A stretch of 9,466 nt of DNA from assembly GCA_013139935.1 (NCBI GenBank), contig WSZX01000520.1, forward strand, positions 1 to 9,466, given 5' to 3'. The notes beneath the pieces were generated by a model that ran no database searches, had not been told where the DNA came from, and saw nothing but the letters and a program-made list of their open reading frames with translations. The first letter of the stretch is position 1; every line of letters begins with the position of its first letter. The position numbers and the translations under genes are program-made. Below, piece by piece: positions 7,279 to 9,466 of the stretch. Source of the stretch: Ardenticatenales bacterium (lineage in GTDB: Bacteria > Chloroflexota > Anaerolineae > Promineifilales > UBA4811).

Positions 7279-8700
7279 ATGGTTATGACTGTAGAGATCA
7301 AAGCCGATCTGGCCCGGGAAATCGAAAAGAAGACGGGGCAGAATGCTTTTCTGTGCTACCAGTGCATCCGATGTACCAGCGGCTGCCCGCTGACCGATTT
7401 CTTTGATTACACTCCGAACGAGATCATGCGGCTGGTGCAGATCGGGGACGAGGACGCAGCTTTGAACTCCAAGACCCCCTGGTTATGTGCTGCCTGTCTC
7501 ACCTGCACCACCCGCTGCCCGCAAGGACTTGACATAGCCCGAATCATGGAGGCGCTGACTCAGCTTGCTCTGGAACGGGGTGTGGAACCCAAAGTGCCGG
7601 AAGTGGCGCTCTTTAACAAGGTGTTCCTGGCCGACGCCAAAATCTTTGGCCGGGTGTACGAATTGGGGCTGATGGGTTCGATGAATCTCCTGACCGCGGT
7701 AACAAGCCGGGAGCCCAAGAAACTGTTTGAGGACATGGATCTGGGATTGGAGATGTTCAAGCGGGCCAAGATCAGCCTTTTGCCAGCTTTCTCGCGGACC
7801 CGGCCGGAAAAGGTGGAGAACATTCATCCCACTGACAGGCAGATCGGCTACTATCCGGGCTGCTCGCTGCATTCAATGGCCAAAGAGTTTCACTACTCTT
7901 TCAGCGCGGTCGCCGCCGCGCTGGACCTGGAGCTGGTCGAGCCCAAGGGCTGGACGTGCTGCGGTGCCAGCCCAGCCCATCAGGTGGACCACTATGCGGG
8001 CATCAGGGCACCCATGGTCAACCTATCGATCATTGAGAAGAGTGGTTTTGAAGAGGTGGTCGCTCCCTGCGCTGCCTGCTTTAACCGCTTCCGGTCAGCC
8101 GCGCACGAGGCGAGGTATGATCAAGAGCTCAAGGCGCGGCTGGACGGAGATATCGGTTACAGCTATCAGGATACCGTTAACATCCGCTCTATCTCTGAAT
8201 GGCTGGCCAACCGGATCGGCGTAGACGAGATCAAGGAGAAGGTAACCAAGCCGCTCAGAGGGCTCAAGTTGGTCAGTTACTATGGTTGCCTGCTGACCCG
8301 GCCTCCCGAGATCACCGGACACCCCAACCACGAGTACCCGATGGACATGGATTGGGTCTGTGGGGCGCTGGGCGCTGAGGGCCTCGATTGGGATGACAAG
8401 ACGGTCTGTTGCGGGGGAAGCCTGGCGGTGCCTGCCAAGGACGTCATGCTGAAGTTGAGCCAGGACATCGTTGAGCATGCGCAGGCCGTTGGCGCGGATG
8501 CCATCATCGTTGCGTGCCCGCTCTGTCACTCCAACCTGGACGGCCGGCAGATGCAGATGAAGACGCTGGAGCACCAGATTCCCATCATTTACATTACCCA
8601 GTTGATGGCCCTGGCTTTTGGGCTCGATGATAAGGCCACCGCCTTTAAGCGGAACTTGGTGGATCCCCGGCCGATGCTGGAGGAGAAGGGGTTGCTCTGA
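7279..8700 (+). CDS. hdrCB: Fused HdrC-HdrB heterodisulfide-reductase-like subunit
   Basis: 473 residues. ATG 7279 follows GGAG (7268-7271, 7-base spacing); an ATG two codons later is possible but less well spaced. The N-terminal HdrC part has two [4Fe-4S] motifs: Cys26, 29, 32, 36 (CYQCIRCTSGCP) and Cys70, 73, 76, 80 (CAACLTCTTRCP). The C-terminal HdrB part has two CCG domains: Cys195, CC227-228 and CAAC 264-267 (spacing CX31CCX35CXXC), then Cys337, CC377-378 and CPLC 413-416 (CX39CCX34CXXC). In methanogen HdrB these motifs hold two noncubane [4Fe-4S] clusters that cleave a disulfide. In bacterial MetFV-Hdr complexes HdrBC is thought to reduce another acceptor, whose identity is not settled. 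HdrC and HdrB are separate proteins in many organisms; here they are one chain joined by about 110 residues. There is no transmembrane segment, so it should be cytoplasmic. It is the last gene of the apparent operon. Confidence 0.93.
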   Translation: MVMTVEIKADLAREIEKKTGQNAFLCYQCIRCTSGCPLTDFFDYTPNEIMRLVQIGDEDAALNSKTPWLCAACLTCTTRCPQGLDIARIMEALTQLALERGVEPKVPEVALFNKVFLADAKIFGRVYELGLMGSMNLLTAVTSREPKKLFEDMDLGLEMFKRAKISLLPAFSRTRPEKVENIHPTDRQIGYYPGCSLHSMAKEFHYSFSAVAAALDLELVEPKGWTCCGASPAHQVDHYAGIRAPMVNLSIIEKSGFEEVVAPCAACFNRFRSAAHEARYDQELKARLDGDIGYSYQDTVNIRSISEWLANRIGVDEIKEKVTKPLRGLKLVSYYGCLLTRPPEITGHPNHEYPMDMDWVCGALGAEGLDWDDKTVCCGGSLAVPAKDVMLKLSQDIVEHAQAVGADAIIVACPLCHSNLDGRQMQMKTLEHQIPIIYITQLMALAFGLDDKATAFKRNLVDPRPMLEEKGLL

Positions 8701-8737
8701 CCGAGTTCTACGGGACCCCCCCCAGGTGCTTTCGGGG

Positions 8738-8788
8738 GCAGCCAATAGGGCATCACGTGTCCATGGATATGTGGTGCGGCCTGGCTGC
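8738..8788. other. Long imperfect hairpin downstream of hdrCB
   Basis: GCAGCCA (8738-8744) pairs perfectly with TGGCTGC (8782-8788). Two further G-C pairs (8748-8749 with 8780-8781) are followed by an 11-bp upper stem, 8750-8760 with 8767-8777, including three G-U pairs, closed by loop CCATGG. It begins 38 bases after the hdrCB stop codon. It could protect the 3' end of the operon mRNA or be a small structured RNA. It lacks a U-tract, so calling it an intrinsic terminator would be weak. Confidence 0.5.
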
Positions 8789-8970
8789 AATCTGGCCCGG
8801 ACGACGACGATCGCTGATTCCGGTACCAGTGTTGACCAACCCCCATCGATGTGAATCCGTGTCCCCGAATCCCCGCTGGCACGAGTTCTGGAACGCCAAT
8901 CAGGGTAACCGATGATTCTCAGCTACACCCAGTGACTCGGAGAACATGGCTAGCTGAACAGGCAACAGAT

Positions 8971-8976
8971 GGAGAT
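8971..8976. repeat. Left copy of 6-bp putative target-site duplication
   Basis: GGAGAT abuts the left terminal repeat of the MITE-like element; the identical hexamer abuts the right end at 9128-9133. The repeat does not extend further on either side. Confidence 0.6.
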
Positions 8977-9127
8977 GAGGGTGTTGAAAAAGGGGCTGCG
9001 GCGACGGAAGAGAGAGGCAGGGGTGGCGAAGGGGGCGCAAAGCGCCCCCTTCGCCACCCCTGCCAGCTTTCCTGTGCAAAAGCGGAACTGCAGAGGGGAC
9101 GGCGCTCCGCTTGTTTTCTACACCCTC
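8977..9127. mobile_element. MITE-like nonautonomous element, 151 bp, with TIRs and target duplication
   Basis: The ends are a 14-base terminal inverted repeat: GAGGGTGTTGAAAA (8977-8990) against TTTTCTACACCCTC (9114-9127), 13 of 14 complementary. Directly outside both ends is the same hexamer GGAGAT (8971-8976 and 9128-9133), which looks like a target-site duplication. The inside carries a perfect 23-bp palindrome (9016-9064) and no transposase or other gene. Size, TIRs, duplication and lack of coding capacity fit a miniature inverted-repeat transposable element moved by a transposase elsewhere in the genome. I cannot name the parent IS family. A gene caller may place a false 165-residue reading frame across it. 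Confidence 0.65.
9016..9064. repeat. Perfect 23-bp inverted repeat with AAA loop
   Basis: Bases 9016-9038 are exactly complementary to 9042-9064, separated by AAA at 9039-9041. The arms run from GGCAGGGGTGGCG to GGGGGCGC and are very GC-rich. As RNA it would be an extremely stable hairpin on either strand; as DNA it could extrude a cruciform. The sequence after it (AGCTTTCCTG) has only a short T-run, so it is a poor match to a standard intrinsic terminator, although it could still stop or protect transcripts. It sits inside the MITE-like element, so it probably arrived with it. Confidence 0.9.
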
Positions 9128-9133
9128 GGAGAT
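9128..9133. repeat. Right copy of 6-bp putative target-site duplication
   Basis: GGAGAT directly follows the right terminal repeat and matches 8971-8976 exactly. Confidence 0.6.
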
Positions 9134-9204
9134 ATGTATTGCCGGGGGCGGCAAAAGGACTGGGGCAAGAGTACTACCGTGCAGGGCGAGAAATGCCCCC
9201 TGGG

Positions 9205-9235
9205 CACCAGCGACAGGCCGCTGCTCTCGCTGGTG
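9205..9235. repeat. Perfect 9-bp inverted repeat, 13-base spacer
   Basis: CACCAGCGA (9205-9213) is complementary to TCGCTGGTG (9227-9235). It lies about 50 bases upstream of the promoter candidate at 9287-9314. It could be an operator for a dimeric regulator or a hairpin; nothing in the sequence chooses between these. Confidence 0.4.
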
Positions 9236-9286
9236 GCAATCCGGCCGGAAGCGGAACCCTGCTCTGCTGGGGCCGTGCGCTTTCGG

Positions 9287-9314
9287 TTGCGGCCGCAGAT
9301 ACTTGTAGTACAAT
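9287..9314 (+). promoter_or_regulatory. Weak sigma70-type promoter candidate before the metallophosphoesterase gene
   Basis: The -10 candidate TACAAT (9309-9314) matches the consensus at 5 of 6 positions. The -35 candidate TTGCGG (9287-9292) matches at only 3, with a 16-base spacer. Transcription would begin near 9320, leaving a leader of roughly 27 bases. The position is sensible but the -35 is poor. Confidence 0.35.
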
Positions 9315-9347
9315 TCCGATCCAGGGAGTGATTACAGGTTCTGCTTG

Positions 9348-9466
9348 ATGCGTATCCTCATTTTTTCCGATCTTCACGCCAACTGGGAGGCTCTTCTTTG
9401 GATGCAGCGGGCCGAGGAGCAGCCGGACGCTATCCTCTTTCTGGGAGATGCCGTGGGATATGGGCC
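9348..9466 (+). CDS. Metallophosphoesterase (calcineurin-like), N-terminal fragment
   Basis: Only the first 39 residues are in the window; the frame is open at the right edge. ATG 9348 opens MRILIFSDLHANWEAL, and LFLGDAVGYG follows at residues 30-39. These are the first two metal-binding blocks of the metallophosphoesterase fold: D-x-H (Asp8, His10) and G-D (Gly33-Asp34). The DLHAN plus GDxVGYG pattern is typical of the bacterial YfcE/MJ0936-like phosphodiesterase group, which hydrolyses phosphodiester bonds with two metal ions; the substrate is unknown. The ribosome site is weak (AGG 9336-9338, 9-base spacing), and a TTG directly before the ATG is an alternative start. It is separated from the Hdr operon by about 650 bases and an insertion element, so it is probably an independent unit. 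Confidence 0.85.
   Translation, partial: MRILIFSDLHANWEALLWMQRAEEQPDAILFLGDAVGYG

Larger units (their letters stand above)
8701..8976. other. Intergenic stretch between hdrCB and the MITE-like element
   Basis: No reading frame here has a credible Shine-Dalgarno, family motif or codon pattern. It holds the hairpin at 8738-8788 and, before it, a C-run/G-run pair (8719-8723 with 8734-8738) that could form a weak alternative stem. I see no tRNA, no CRISPR-like repeat and no clear U-tract terminator. Confidence 0.6.
9128..9347. other. Upstream region of the metallophosphoesterase gene
   Basis: No gene is supported here. It holds a 6-bp stem TTGCCG/CGGCAA with a GGGG loop (9139-9154), the inverted repeat at 9205-9235 and the promoter candidate at 9287-9314. 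It presumably serves as the leader and promoter region of the gene starting at 9348. I recognise no known riboswitch class in it. Confidence 0.5.

Noticed and set aside
8831..8860. TTGACC as a -35 box in the intergenic region
   Set aside because: No acceptable -10 box lies at 16-18 bases and no gene starts downstream of it.
9016..9064. Intrinsic terminator for the Hdr operon
   Set aside because: The stem is far longer than typical, only a short T-run follows, and terminal repeats plus a target duplication around it better explain it as part of a mobile element.
8851..9348. 165-residue plus-strand open frame upstream of the metallophosphoesterase
   Set aside because: It runs through the MITE-like element and its perfect palindrome, has no ribosome site or domain motif, and is composed of low-complexity Gly/Arg text.
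1..9466. CRISPR array, tRNA or rRNA genes
   Set aside because: No regularly spaced direct repeats, no tRNA cloverleaf with a T-loop motif and no rRNA-like sequence were seen.

Overview
The window is GC-rich bacterial DNA carrying one long plus-strand gene set for a Hdr-linked methylene-tetrahydrofolate reductase. The set implies a strictly anaerobic organism with the methyl branch of the Wood-Ljungdahl pathway. No phylogenetic marker is visible. From protein style I lean towards an uncultured Chloroflexota-like or similar anaerobe, but that is only an impression. The reading frame of one gene also implies that the host makes selenocysteine.

Layout. Positions 1-4317 are the 3' part of a giant HdrA-type flavoprotein. 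An NfnB/GltD-like NAD(P)H oxidoreductase is inserted in its first HdrA module, and a second HdrA module with a C-terminal ferredoxin follows. Positions 4348-4809 are mvhD, read through an in-frame TGA (4555-4557) that I interpret as selenocysteine, with a good SECIS-like hairpin just behind it. Positions 4821-5387 are a GNAT acetyltransferase, 5430-6179 metV, 6181-7170 metF, and 7279-8700 a fused hdrC-hdrB. The genes are all co-directional with short gaps: 30, 11, 42, 1 and 108 bases. They therefore probably form one transcript that starts upstream of the window.

Positions 8701-9347 hold no convincing gene. This stretch contains a long imperfect hairpin just after hdrCB, a 151-base MITE-like element (8977-9127) with near-perfect terminal inverted repeats, a perfect 23-bp central palindrome and a 6-bp target duplication, two smaller hairpins, and a weak promoter candidate. 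The promoter candidate precedes the start of a metallophosphoesterase gene (9348), which runs off the right edge.

How the genes work together. By analogy with the MetFV-HdrABC-MvhD complex described in Moorella, MetF/MetV would reduce methylene-THF to methyl-THF. MvhD, HdrA and HdrCB would carry and perhaps bifurcate the electrons. The GltD-like insert offers an obvious NAD(P)H entry point, and no hydrogenase subunit is encoded next to MvhD. The GNAT enzyme lies inside the operon with no known role in this reaction. Bifurcation, the electron donor and the GNAT role are inferences.
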